A stretch of DNA of 64,000 nt, taken from the NCBI RefSeq assembly GCF_019797765.1, contig NZ_CP081862.1, positions 1,674,001 to 1,738,000 on the forward strand. Reading direction: 5' to 3'. A program made the translations under genes and the position numbers. This document shows, in pieces, positions 52,118-60,272 of the stretch (position 1 is its first letter; each line of letters starts with the position of its first letter). This DNA is from Cellulomonas sp. C5510 (GTDB taxonomy: Bacteria; Actinomycetota; Actinomycetes; Actinomycetales; Cellulomonadaceae). The notes under the pieces were generated by a model. It saw only the letters and a list, made by a program, of their open reading frames with translations. It did no database searches and was not told the DNA's origin.

Positions 52118-53785
52118 TCAGTACACGCGCCAGCGCCCGACGTCGCTCGACGCCTGCGTGACCCAGTCCTCGGGCCAGCAGCCGTGCGTGCTGAGCAGCT
52201 CGCGGGTGAAGTCGCTGATCGGGGGCCATGAGCTGCGCGGGGGCAGCTCCGCGGCCTGCACCTCGAGGAGGATGAGGTCACCGGTCTGGGGGTCCTGGCC
52301 GATGGGAACGAGCCTGGCAGGACAGTAGATGGCCGACAGCTCAGCGATCGCCGTCATAGCCGCACTCAGGTCGCCCTCCGCCCGATCCAGCAGGAAAGCA
52401 AGGGTGGCGTAGTTGCAGCACAGGGTTGGCGGGGCGGCCGAGTCCAGGGTGGGGTTGTAGGTGTCCCACCACGTCAGCACCCCCGCGGTGACGGACGTGG
52501 GGCGGTCGGGGCTGCTCTTGCCGAACAGCGACCGTAGCGGCCAGGCTCCGGTACGGATCGCCTCGGCGGCGGCCTGCGCTTGCGCGAGTGCCTTGGTATA
52601 GTTGACGCGTTGGCCCGTGAAGTTGTCGAACTGAAAGCTCGTGCGGTACTTGTCGAACGTCGTCTTCATCTCGAAGACCGCCACGGCACCCGTCGTACAG
52701 TCCCAGAGCACGAGGTCGGCATCCCCGCCGCCTCCCGGCACCTTGGCGCGTACTCTCCACTCAAGTCGCCCGTGCCCGGTCAGGCGCCCCCCGAGCCAGT
52801 CGGCCGCGTAGGCGAGGGTGGAGCCCACCGTGCGGCTCCACAGGCTTTCGTGTCGGCGCATCAGGATGGACAAGAAGCTCAGGCACGGATGCAGCCCGTG
52901 AAAGCCGAAGAACCAGGGGATGTACAGGTCACCAATCTTGATCAACGGGGCGACCGCGCTCCAGGCGACGCCTTCGGCTGGAGTCAGCGCTTGGCACGCC
53001 AGCAGGGCTGAGAACGTCTCGTCCGAGTACGGAGGGGCAGGTGATCGGTAGTCGTTCCACAGGCTCAGCAGCTCGCCGTTGGTGAACCAGGCCGGCGGAG
53101 TGTGCAGGAGGTCGATGAGGAAGGCCTGGAACTGTGGCAAGTCATCGAGGTCGAACCCGAGCCCGTCGGCGAGCCTGTCCCAGTTGCGCGGGTGGCTCTT
53201 GCGGAACACGTCCAGGTCTGCGTTCGCTGCCGACAGGATGATCTGGACCAACTTCTCCCGAGAGTTCGGCAGGGCGGTGAGGGCCGCGCGGTCGGGGGGA
53301 AGAAGGTGGTTCTCCGCTCGCCAGGCCACCAGATGCAGAGCCGAGCGCCGTGCCGCAGGCGCCAGGCCGATCTCGACGGAGCCGTCGTCACACTCGAAGA
53401 CTCGCCATCGTCCGTCCTTCAGCGATCCGAGCTGGTGCCGCGTGCGGAACATGGCACGGTACTGGTCCAGCACGGCCTCGACATCGGGGTCGACCGCCAG
53501 ACCGAAGTGGAAGTAGGGCTTCCGGTCCTGCGGCGCCCTCGCCAGAGCAGCGACGAGGCTGTACCAGTTGACGTTGTGATCTGCCGAGCTCTCGACGGGT
53601 ATGTGGTCGACGATCGTGTTGCCGTAGACCCTGGCGGCGTGCACGAGCATCGGGACGAGGTACCCAGCGTCCAGCGAAGGTAGCTCGGGTGGTGCCGCCC
53701 CGAAGGAGTCGAGGACCTGCTCGAGGCCACCGATGAACGCCCGCTGCAGGTTCGGCGCAGGCTTCCTCGCAGTGGTGTTCGGCAC
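52118..53785 (-). CDS. Unknown protein with PD-(D/E)XK nuclease-like motif
   Basis: About 555 residues from the GTG at 53785 (AGGA five bases before); the frame is open another 65 codons upstream. The C-terminal third contains GDADLVLWDCTTGAVAVFEMKTT: an Asp, a hydrophobic strand, then E-x-K, the core of PD-(D/E)XK nuclease-like folds. QVNYTKALAQAQ-type helices follow (VNYTKALAQAQAAAEAI), as in the fold's last helix. The N-terminal two thirds are unfamiliar. The gene stands between cytochrome c genes and a FliL-like gene, with its own 191-bp upstream space. A DNA-targeting or defence role is inference only. Confidence 0.65.
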   Translation of the reverse strand: MPNTTARKPAPNLQRAFIGGLEQVLDSFGAAPPELPSLDAGYLVPMLVHAARVYGNTIVDHIPVESSADHNVNWYSLVAALARAPQDRKPYFHFGLAVDPDVEAVLDQYRAMFRTRHQLGSLKDGRWRVFECDDGSVEIGLAPAARRSALHLVAWRAENHLLPPDRAALTALPNSREKLVQIILSAANADLDVFRKSHPRNWDRLADGLGFDLDDLPQFQAFLIDLLHTPPAWFTNGELLSLWNDYRSPAPPYSDETFSALLACQALTPAEGVAWSAVAPLIKIGDLYIPWFFGFHGLHPCLSFLSILMRRHESLWSRTVGSTLAYAADWLGGRLTGHGRLEWRVRAKVPGGGGDADLVLWDCTTGAVAVFEMKTTFDKYRTSFQFDNFTGQRVNYTKALAQAQAAAEAIRTGAWPLRSLFGKSSPDRPTSVTAGVLTWWDTYNPTLDSAAPPTLCCNYATLAFLLDRAEGDLSAAMTAIAELSAIYCPARLVPIGQDPQTGDLILLEVQAAELPPRSSWPPISDFTRELLSTHGCWPEDWVTQASSDVGRWRVY

Positions 53786-53976
53786 GTGTGTCCTGTCCCT
53801 TCTTGCATCGGCACCCACGTCCTCTTGGGGGAGGTGCCGAGGACATCGTGCATCAGCGCTGCCCTGGTCGACGGCGCTCAGGAACCTGTCGAGGTCGCTT
53901 GTCACCGATGGTCGGGTCACGTGGCATCCGGGACCCGGCGCCACGCCTACTGCTTGCTCGTGTCGGCGAAGTGCTC

Positions 53977-54486
53977 TCATTGGTAGACGTAGTCGGTGAT
54001 GTACACCGCGACGACCTGCCCGTCGTAGGCCTCGGCCAGCTGTGCGGTGAGTTCGGCCTTGAGGGCCTCGCGTCCCTCGGGGGAGCTGACTTGGTCGAGC
54101 GGGAGCATCGAGTACAGCGCGATCATCCGGTCCAGGGCCATGGAGGGGTCGAGGTCCTCGACCACCTCGGCCGTGAGCTGCAGACCCAGCCCGAGTCTGA
54201 GGTACCGGCCGTCGGCGAGGTTGATGTTGATCGGCTCGACGGTCTGGACCGCGCCCAGCTCCACTTCGGGCTGGTCAAGGGAGTCGGCGGCGTCTGGTCG
54301 AAGAAGGAACCAGTACACGGCGCCGGCCGTCAGCACGACGAGGGCCAGCAGGACCAGCGTGCGCCTGCTTCTGGGCTTGCGCGGCACCGTGGTGGGTGCA
54401 GTGGTGGTATCCGGGGCGCTGGCGCGGTCGCGGGCGGCACCGGCCTGGATTCGGTTGCTCTGGCTGATGATCCGCTGCTCGGGCAC
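53977..54486 (-). CDS. FliL-like membrane protein
   Basis: A 169-residue protein with one helix near residues 43-62 (RTLVLLALVVLTAGAVYWFLL) and an extracytoplasmic domain with the FliL pattern VQTVEPININLADGRYLRLGLGLQLTAE. FliL normally stabilises flagellar stators; here no flagellar gene is nearby. FliL-like proteins outside flagellar loci exist in Actinobacteria. It lies in the minus-strand envelope block downstream of CopC. Function here is open. Confidence 0.78.
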   Translation of the reverse strand: MPEQRIISQSNRIQAGAARDRASAPDTTTAPTTVPRKPRSRRTLVLLALVVLTAGAVYWFLLRPDAADSLDQPEVELGAVQTVEPININLADGRYLRLGLGLQLTAEVVEDLDPSMALDRMIALYSMLPLDQVSSPEGREALKAELTAQLAEAYDGQVVAVYITDYVYQ

Positions 54487-54613
54487 GGACGCTCCTGACC
54501 TCGGGGGACGAGCGGGGTCGCTCTACTTCGGCCCGATCGACGTGTCCGATGCGCGGATGAGCGCGGTGAAGATGAAGATCCGACTGAGGTTCTGCCCGTC
54601 GGATCGCCCGGGC

Positions 54614-55255
54614 TCACTCTGAGGTGTCGTCCCCGAAGACCCTGCGGCGAAGCCGGACGACGAGGACGAGCAGTGCCGCGGCGACGACCGCCACGATCAT
54701 TAGCGCGGTGACGGAGCTCGGGCCCCACCGCCAGGCGGCCTGGCCCTGGCTCGTCCCTACCGTCTCGGGGGCCGGGGCCGGGGTCGTCGGGCTCGGGGTG
54801 GGTGCCGTGGTCGCCTCCGCGGCCTGGGTCGGGTCGTCGAGGGCGGTCCCGGTGGCCGAGGTGGCGGTGAACGCGAACTGTCCGGACAGCGGGTGCCCGT
54901 CGGCCGAGGTCATGCGCCACTGGACCGTGTAGGTGCCGGTCGGGCGAACCTCGGCCAGGGGCTGGGCGATCTGGGTGTCGGTGATCACGGCCTGGCCGTC
55001 GGAGATGTCCGCGCCGTCCGGACCGAGCACCTGGACCAGGGTGCCGAGCGGCTGGGGTGCCTCGTTGAAGGTCAGCACGACCTGGACCGGTGCGACCTCG
55101 ACGCTCGCGCCGTCGGCCGGGTCGGTCTCGATGAGACCGGAGTGCGCCCAGGCGGCGCCCGCGCCGGCGGCTGCCAGACCGAGGGCCAGGACCGCGGCGA
55201 TGGCCAGCCGACAGGCCATGGCCCGTCGGCGGGACACCTGGGCGTGGGCGACCAT
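54614..55255 (-). CDS. copC: CopC-domain copper-binding protein, membrane anchored
   Basis: A 213-residue protein with a signal peptide ending AWA before HSGLIETDPADGA. The mature N-terminal His would be the Cu(II) ligand, with Asp/His of SADGHPLSGQFAFT as partners, the CopC/YobA site. A Thr/Pro/Ala linker and a C-terminal helix (MIVAVVAAALLVLVVRL) anchor it. ATG 55255 is preceded by GGAG; a GTG at 55270 overlapping the TlpA stop is the alternative. It holds copper outside the membrane, for delivery or detoxification. Confidence 0.9.
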   Translation of the reverse strand: MVAHAQVSRRRAMACRLAIAAVLALGLAAAGAGAAWAHSGLIETDPADGASVEVAPVQVVLTFNEAPQPLGTLVQVLGPDGADISDGQAVITDTQIAQPLAEVRPTGTYTVQWRMTSADGHPLSGQFAFTATSATGTALDDPTQAAEATTAPTPSPTTPAPAPETVGTSQGQAAWRWGPSSVTALMIVAVVAAALLVLVVRLRRRVFGDDTSE

Positions 55256-55266
55256 GGGCACTCCGA

Positions 55267-55872
55267 TCACTGGACGGGGGACTCGGCGACGACGTCGCCG
55301 ACCAGGGAGTTGAGCGTGGACTCCTCTGCCAGGCCCACGATCCGGGCGGCGACCCGGCCCTGGTGGTCTAGGACGACGGTGGTGGGCACCGCTTGCAGTG
55401 GCACGACGCCGGACAGGGACGCCACGGCCAGCCCGTCGCGGTCCTCGATGGAGGGGTAGGGGATGTCGAAGGTGTTCTGGAAGGCCAGCGCCGCACCGGC
55501 GGCGTCCTCGACGTTGATCCCCAGCACGCGCACGCCCTGCTCCGCGCGGTCGCGTGCGAGGGTGGCGAGTGTGGGTGCCTCGGCCCGGCAGGGTGGGCAT
55601 GCGGCGTACCAGGTGTTGATCACCAGCACGTCCCCGAGCCAGTCTCCGGTGTCCACCGCCCGGCCCTCGTAGTCGGTGCCGGTGACGACCACGGGTCCTG
55701 GCCGCTGGCCGGGCTCCCAGGTCCGCACGCTGCCGTCTTCGGAGACGTAACCCGGACTGGCGGCGGCGTTGTCGTCAGCACCTGGGGTGCACCCCGTCGA
55801 GACGGCTGCCAGCGCGCTAGCAGCGGCGACCAGTGCCGCGGTGCGTGCGGCGCGCGTGATGGGATAGGGCAT
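55267..55872 (-). CDS. TlpA/ResA-type thiol-disulfide lipoprotein
   Basis: A 201-residue extracytoplasmic thioredoxin. A signal peptide ends in the lipobox VSTGC (Cys28). The active site is NTWYAACPPCRAEAPTL (CPPC), and AVPTTVVLD carries the cis-proline. Such proteins reduce cytochrome c haem-binding cysteines (ResA) or copper centres. It sits three bases after the M23 gene, its ribosome-binding site GGAGGT overlapping that gene's stop. Partner for electrons is probably CcdA, encoded at 63487. Confidence 0.92.
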   Translation of the reverse strand: MPYPITRAARTAALVAAASALAAVSTGCTPGADDNAAASPGYVSEDGSVRTWEPGQRPGPVVVTGTDYEGRAVDTGDWLGDVLVINTWYAACPPCRAEAPTLATLARDRAEQGVRVLGINVEDAAGAALAFQNTFDIPYPSIEDRDGLAVASLSGVVPLQAVPTTVVLDHQGRVAARIVGLAEESTLNSLVGDVVAESPVQ

Positions 55873-55875
55873 CGG

Positions 55876-57219
55876 TTACCTCCCGAGCAGTGGCGCGGGG
55901 TTGATGGTCGACCCGTTCTGGTAGACCTCGAAGTGCAGGTGGCACGCGGTGGACAAGCCGGTGTTCCCGGAGTAGCCGATCAGGTCGCCCTGGTTGACCT
56001 GCTGCCCGGTCGAGACGGTGAAGCTGGTCATGTGGTTCGAGCTGCTCATCAGTGGCTGGCCGTTGACGCTCCCGTAGTTGAGCATCACCTGGTTGCCGAA
56101 GCCGTTGCGCCACTGGGCCCACTGCACGGTCGCGTCGCGTGGCGCATACAGCGGGGTGTTGCAGTAGGTGCGCAGGTCGATGCCCGCGTGCAGGCGCTCG
56201 TAGCCGAGGATTGGGTGCAGACGCATGCCGTAGTTCGACGTGACGTACATCGGGTTGATGGACGTCGGGTTGGCGAAGATCGCGCCAGTGCTCGACGACG
56301 GCGGGGGTGCGGCCGGTCTGTCCGGGGTGGCGGCTGCTGCACGCTGCTGCTCGGCGATGATCGCGGCCAGCTCGTCCTCGAGCGCGGCGCGTTGACGATC
56401 GGCCTCGGCCTGCTCGGCCTCGGCCTGGGCCTTCATCCCGGCCAGACGCTGCTGGGTGGCTTGCTGCTGGGCGATCAGGGTCTCGATCTCGTCCTCACGT
56501 GCGGCTGCCTCGACCCTGGCCTCGTCGGCGCGCGCGACCTCGACGTCGGCCTCGACCTTCAGCTCGGCGATCTGGTCGGTGACTGCGGCGAGCCGTGCCT
56601 CGGCGTTGCGCGCGGCGGCGCCCATGGTGGTCAGCTCGTCGAGCACCCGGGTCTGCAGGCGCTGTGCGGTGGCGGTGGCCTGCATCGCCTGGGTGAACTC
56701 CTGCAGGTCCTGGGCGTCGAGCACGACCGCCAACGTCGAGGCCTGCCCGCCGTCCATGTACGCCTGGCGGGCCAACTGTCCGACGCTTGCGCGGACTTCG
56801 TCCTCGCGCGTGGCCATCGTGGCGATCTCCTCACCGATCGCAACCTGTTCGTTCGTGGCGTCGGTCAGGCGGGTCTGGAGCATCAAGGCTCGACGCTCGG
56901 CCGCCTGCAGCTCGTCTTGTGCCAGTCGGAGCTGCTCTTGCGCGGCAGGCAGCCGGGCCTCGGTCGCAGCCAGGTCGGCGACCGCCTGGCCCAGATCGGC
57001 CGACAGGCCCTCGATCGACGCCCGGAGCTCTTCCGAGCGCTGCTGCGCGGTGTTGGCGCGCTCCTGCGCCGCGCGGCGTCGATCGTCGAGCTCGTCGGCG
57101 GCACCCGTCGACGGCACCAGACCGACGACGAGTGCGCCCGTCACGAGCAGGGCCGCTGCGCGGCGCAGGTGGCGCCGACGGCGGACGCGGACCGGTGGGA
57201 CCCGGGGGGACGAAGACAT
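55876..57219 (-). CDS. M23-family peptidase with long coiled coil (EnvC/NlpD-like)
   Basis: About 447 residues from the ATG at 57219: a basic start, signal segment (AAALLVTGALVVGLVP), then a coiled coil over about residues 45-290, an Ala/Pro/Ser linker and a LytM domain at the C-terminus. Zinc-site segments are visible: NYGMRLHPILGYERLHAGIDL and ACHLHFEVYQ (HxH). An ATG at 57276 is possible, but it lies in the direct repeat taken as a regulator site. It cleaves or regulates cleavage of peptidoglycan. First gene of the M23-TlpA-CopC unit. Confidence 0.87.
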   Translation of the reverse strand: MSSSPRVPPVRVRRRRHLRRAAALLVTGALVVGLVPSTGAADELDDRRRAAQERANTAQQRSEELRASIEGLSADLGQAVADLAATEARLPAAQEQLRLAQDELQAAERRALMLQTRLTDATNEQVAIGEEIATMATREDEVRASVGQLARQAYMDGGQASTLAVVLDAQDLQEFTQAMQATATAQRLQTRVLDELTTMGAAARNAEARLAAVTDQIAELKVEADVEVARADEARVEAAAREDEIETLIAQQQATQQRLAGMKAQAEAEQAEADRQRAALEDELAAIIAEQQRAAAATPDRPAAPPPSSSTGAIFANPTSINPMYVTSNYGMRLHPILGYERLHAGIDLRTYCNTPLYAPRDATVQWAQWRNGFGNQVMLNYGSVNGQPLMSSSNHMTSFTVSTGQQVNQGDLIGYSGNTGLSTACHLHFEVYQNGSTINPAPLLGR

Positions 57220-57270
57220 TGCTGCGACGTTAGGTCGTGCCGGCGTGTGTGTGATCGTGGCCGCGCCGGC

Positions 57271-57289
57271 CTTCATCGTTCCTTCATCG
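57271..57289. promoter_or_regulatory. Direct-repeat regulator site upstream of the M23 gene
   Basis: CTTCATCG at 57271-57278 and again at 57282-57289, repeat period 11 bp (spacer TTC). OmpR/PhoB-family regulators bind such 11-bp direct repeats. The same sequence and spacing occur at 59331-59349, before the response-regulator gene. It stands 52 bases before the start used for the M23 gene. Confidence 0.65.
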
Positions 57290-57371
57290 CCCTGAGGCGG
57301 CGGCCGTCTCCGGCTTCAGTGAAGGCGGGTGCGTGAGTCCGATCAGACGTGCGCGACGTCGGTGTCGTGGA

Positions 57372-58544
57372 TCACGTGTCGATCTGGGTGTCTCGCTCGT
57401 GCAGACGTGCGGGCTGTGCGGGAGCCGGGTCGGTGCGGTCCGCTGGTGCGGCCGGTAGGTGCAGGGTGAAGGTCGCGCCCATGCCTGGGCCTGGGCTGGC
57501 CGCGTCGAGCGAGCCGTCGTGGGCCTCGGCCAGTGCCTTGCTGACCGTCAGCCCGATGCCTGAGCCGCCGTGGTCGCGGTCGCGGGCGGTATCGGCGCGG
57601 TAGAACCGGTCGAACACGTGGGGCAGGTGCTCGGGGGCGATGCCGTCACCGGCGTCCACCACGGCGATCGTGACCCCGCCGCGTTCGGCGCGTACTCGGA
57701 TGACTACGGCGCCGCCCGGGGGGCTGTGCCGTAGGGCGTTCTGCAGCAGGTTGGCCAGGACCTGCCCGATCCGGTCCCGGTCGACCCGCACCGTCGGGGT
57801 GCGGGTGGCCGTGTCGAGCTGCAGGAAGACGCCTTTGGCGTGGTAGGCGGGGTTCGCGGCAGCGGCCGCGGCCCGGGCGAGGTCGGACGGCAGCACCTCG
57901 GCCCTGTGGAGCGGCAGCCGGCGCTCCTCGGCGAGGGAGACCGCCGAGACGTCCTCGGCCAGGCGGCTGAGCCGGTTGACCTGGTCGCGCAGCACCTGCA
58001 ACGTCGCGGCGTCAGGGGGACGTACTCCGTCGTCGATCGAGTCGACGTACACGGTCAGCGTGGTCAGCGGGGTGCGCAGCTCGTGCGCCAGGTCGGCCAG
58101 CAGGCGCCGGCGGGTGGTGTCGACCTGCTCGAGGCGTTCGGACATCGCGTTCACGGCGGTCGCGAGCTCGTCGAACTCGGCACCCAGGCCCGGCACGGGT
58201 ACGCGCCGGTCGTAGGCACCGCCGGCGATCCGCCCGGCGGCCACCACGATCGGGCGCAGCGAGCGGGTGACCCGTCCGGCGATGGACAGGCTCAGTGCGG
58301 TCGAGACCAGCAGCGCTACCGCCAGGGCCGCGGCCAGGGAGAACCCGCCTGCGGTGGTGAACGCGATCTCGGCGTGCTCGGTCGCGTCGTCGTCGCTGTG
58401 CTGGAGCAGGTTCTCGTGGAAGATCCCGGGGCCGATCTGTGAGGCGACCGCCCATGCGGTGATGACGGTGACGAGCGTGACCGCGGTCAGCACGACGAGC
58501 AGGCGTAGCGCGACGCCCCAGTGCCGTGCCGGTCGCCTGATCAT
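57372..58544 (-). CDS. Two-component sensor histidine kinase
   Basis: A 390-residue membrane kinase. Two helices (about 10-33 and 68-90) flank a short outer loop of about 35 residues containing HSDDDATEHAE, a possible metal-binding patch. A HAMP domain (SLRPIVVAAGRIAGGAYDRRVPV) follows, then the H-box RRLLADLAHELRTPLTTL near residue 152, the N-box NLLQNALRHSP and GSGIGLTVSKALAEAHDG. Its ATG overlaps the response-regulator stop. The signal is unknown; the loop chemistry and the CopC neighbour suggest a metal. Confidence 0.92.
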   Translation of the reverse strand: MIRRPARHWGVALRLLVVLTAVTLVTVITAWAVASQIGPGIFHENLLQHSDDDATEHAEIAFTTAGGFSLAAALAVALLVSTALSLSIAGRVTRSLRPIVVAAGRIAGGAYDRRVPVPGLGAEFDELATAVNAMSERLEQVDTTRRRLLADLAHELRTPLTTLTVYVDSIDDGVRPPDAATLQVLRDQVNRLSRLAEDVSAVSLAEERRLPLHRAEVLPSDLARAAAAAANPAYHAKGVFLQLDTATRTPTVRVDRDRIGQVLANLLQNALRHSPPGGAVVIRVRAERGGVTIAVVDAGDGIAPEHLPHVFDRFYRADTARDRDHGGSGIGLTVSKALAEAHDGSLDAASPGPGMGATFTLHLPAAPADRTDPAPAQPARLHERDTQIDT

Positions 58545-59269
58545 CCCTCTCCCATCTGGTAGCCGATGCCGCGCACGGTCCGTACGAAGCGCTGTGTGGC
58601 GGCGTCGTCGCCCAGCTTGCGTCGTAGGTGCAGCACGTGGACGTCGACCAGGCTCTCGTCGCCGTACCAGTTCGAACCGCGTAGGGCCTCGATGAGGGCC
58701 CGCCGTGAGAGCGCCTCCGTGGGGCGCGACAGCAGGATGGTGAGCAGGTCGAACTCGGTTGGGGTCAGGTCGACGAGTTCACCGGCGAGGGTCACCCGCC
58801 GGGCGGCGGGGTCCACGACCAGGTCTCCGACCTGGTTGGGCATGGGCGGCAGCTGGCCGGGTGTGCGCGAGCGTCGGAGCAGCGCACGGACCCGGGCCAG
58901 GAGCTCGCGCGGTCGAAACGGCTTGGTCACGTAGTCGTCCGCGCCCGCCTCCAGCCCGCGCAGGACCTCCGCCTCGTCGGCTCGCGCGGTCAGGATCAGC
59001 ACGTACGCGTCGGAGAACTCCCGCAGCCTGCGGCATACCTCGATGCCATCGAGGGACGGCAGCCCCAGGTCCAGGATCACCACATGCGGCGCGGACGTAC
59101 GCGTGGCCTCCACGGCGCGCGCACCGTCCCGGACGATCATGACGTCGTACCCGTCCATCCGCAGGTAGTCGGCGACCGCGGCGGCCAGGTCGGTCTCGTC
59201 CTCGACCACGAGCGCGCGCAGACGCTCGTGCTCCGAAGTCGAGTCGCGCCACTCGTGTCCGTTCGTCAT
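58541..59269 (-). CDS. OmpR/PhoB-family response regulator
   Basis: A 242-residue regulator. Receiver: acidic pair VVEDE near residue 22, phospho-acceptor Asp in VVILDLGLPSLDG, and KPFRPRELLARV with the conserved Lys. The winged-helix effector domain contains LTPTEFDLLTILLSRP and VDVHVLHLRRKLG...VRGIGYQM. I start at ATG 59269 (GAGG just before); an ATG at 59323 adds 18 residues. Probable target is the CTTCATCG direct repeats, including one 62 bases upstream of its own start. Confidence 0.93.
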   Translation of the reverse strand: MTNGHEWRDSTSEHERLRALVVEDETDLAAAVADYLRMDGYDVMIVRDGARAVEATRTSAPHVVILDLGLPSLDGIEVCRRLREFSDAYVLILTARADEAEVLRGLEAGADDYVTKPFRPRELLARVRALLRRSRTPGQLPPMPNQVGDLVVDPAARRVTLAGELVDLTPTEFDLLTILLSRPTEALSRRALIEALRGSNWYGDESLVDVHVLHLRRKLGDDAATQRFVRTVRGIGYQMGEG

Positions 59270-59330
59270 GACCTCACCGTGCCACGCGCAGAGCGTGTGA
59301 CCGGCCCTGGAGGTAGCACCCACCTGGTGG

Positions 59331-59349
59331 CTTCATCGGGTCTTCATCG
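59331..59349. promoter_or_regulatory. Direct-repeat regulator site upstream of the response-regulator gene
   Basis: CTTCATCG at 59331-59338 and 59342-59349, period 11 bp (spacer GGT). The sequence is identical to the site before the M23 gene apart from the spacer. It overlaps the 3' end of the methyltransferase gene. Autoregulation by the response regulator is the simplest reading. Confidence 0.65.
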
Positions 59350-59887
59350 CGAAGGTGCGCGGTGTCGCCAAGGCGGAGATGGCTGCGTGGACCGATCGGG
59401 GACCGACCCAGCGTGGGACGACGGCCCGATAGTGGTCGTAGGCCTGGCCGAAGTGCACGGCGAGTGCCCGTTCTTCTGCGGCGATCTGCCAGCGGTTCAT
59501 CGCGGCGACGAACCCGGCGACGGGCAGCAGGCTCACCCACGAGCGGCGCGCCTGGGCGTGGGCGAGCAGCCCGCCGGCCATCCCGACATACATCGGGTTG
59601 CGGGTCAGCCCGTTGGCCCCGGTGGTGACCAGCGCGCTCGTCGCGGCGGGCGCCGTCGGGTCCACGGTGGTGCCCGAACGCCGGAATCGGGCCACCGAGT
59701 CGGCGATCAGCCACGTGGACGCCGAGGCCACCAGTGCCGCGGCGAGGAGCGAGCTCGGTGAGGGGCGTCTGTCGGACCGAGCGGCGATCATGAGCTGGGC
59801 GCCGGTGGCGGCGGCGGCGATGAGCACCGGGGGCACGCGCCGTTCGCGTGTGAGGCCTCGGGGTGCGGATGGCTGCGTCGGTGTCAT
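59333..59887 (-). CDS. Isoprenylcysteine carboxyl methyltransferase-family (PEMT-like) membrane protein
   Basis: A 184-residue membrane protein with about four helices. The family's SAM-binding motif reads TTGANGLTRNPMYVGMAGGLLAHA (RNPMY) and is followed by NRWQIAAEERALAVHFGQAYDHYRAVVPRWV (EE..L...FG..Y..Y...VPRW). This is the bacterial ICMT/phospholipid-methyltransferase fold; bacterial substrates are mostly unknown. I start at ATG 59887 after GAGAGAAG; 36 further codons are open upstream. It precedes the two-component genes by 63 bases on the same strand. Confidence 0.85.
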   Translation of the reverse strand: MTPTQPSAPRGLTRERRVPPVLIAAAATGAQLMIAARSDRRPSPSSLLAAALVASASTWLIADSVARFRRSGTTVDPTAPAATSALVTTGANGLTRNPMYVGMAGGLLAHAQARRSWVSLLPVAGFVAAMNRWQIAAEERALAVHFGQAYDHYRAVVPRWVGPRSVHAAISALATPRTFAMKTR

Positions 59888-60272
59888 CGGTGCTTCTCTC
59901 GTCAACGGTGCGGTCGTTGCGGTGCCCCGCCCCTCGTCGCCCCTTGCAGCGTCGATCGGGCGGCGGACCAGTGTGCTCGCCCGGGCGGTTCGCACGCTCG
60001 TGCGGTGACGACACGCTCCTGGCCCAGGGGGTCGGCCAGGGAGCGTGTCGCCACATGACGACGATAGGCGTGTGGCCGGTGCCCGCCTCGCGACTCAGGA
60101 GCGCGCGTGGGTCAGGCTTCACCGAATCTCAATCGACTGAACCAGCCGGTGGTACCCGTGACCGGCCTACGGTGAGGGCGGCCGAGGCGGATGTCCGGGC
60201 ACGCCGACCCCGGCGGTTCCCGACCGCTCCACGAGCCCGCGACGGCGGGCGCGAGAACACGTTCGAGGACCA
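59888..60272. promoter_or_regulatory. Divergent spacer with hairpin and weak regulator-like repeat
   Basis: The 385-bp region separates the methyltransferase and lnt. It holds a long hairpin at 60009-60050 and CTTCACCG/CTCAATCG (60117-60124 and 60128-60135), a degenerate version of the CTTCATCG direct repeat with the same 11-bp period. The lnt promoter is expected downstream of that repeat. Confidence 0.45.
60009..60050. other. Long hairpin in the divergent spacer
   Basis: CGACACGCTCCTGGCC (60009-60024) pairs with GGCCAGGGAGCGTGTCG (60034-60050) with one bulged base. It lies upstream of both divergent genes, so it is not a conventional terminator for either. A 5' leader structure or a small RNA terminator is possible. 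Confidence 0.5.

Noticed and set aside
27614..54622. Shared ATGAAGATCCGACT at 27614 and 54572, both opening short MKIRL frames
   Set aside because: A 14-base match is expected by chance several times in a window of this size. The frames diverge immediately and neither has a good ribosome-binding site.
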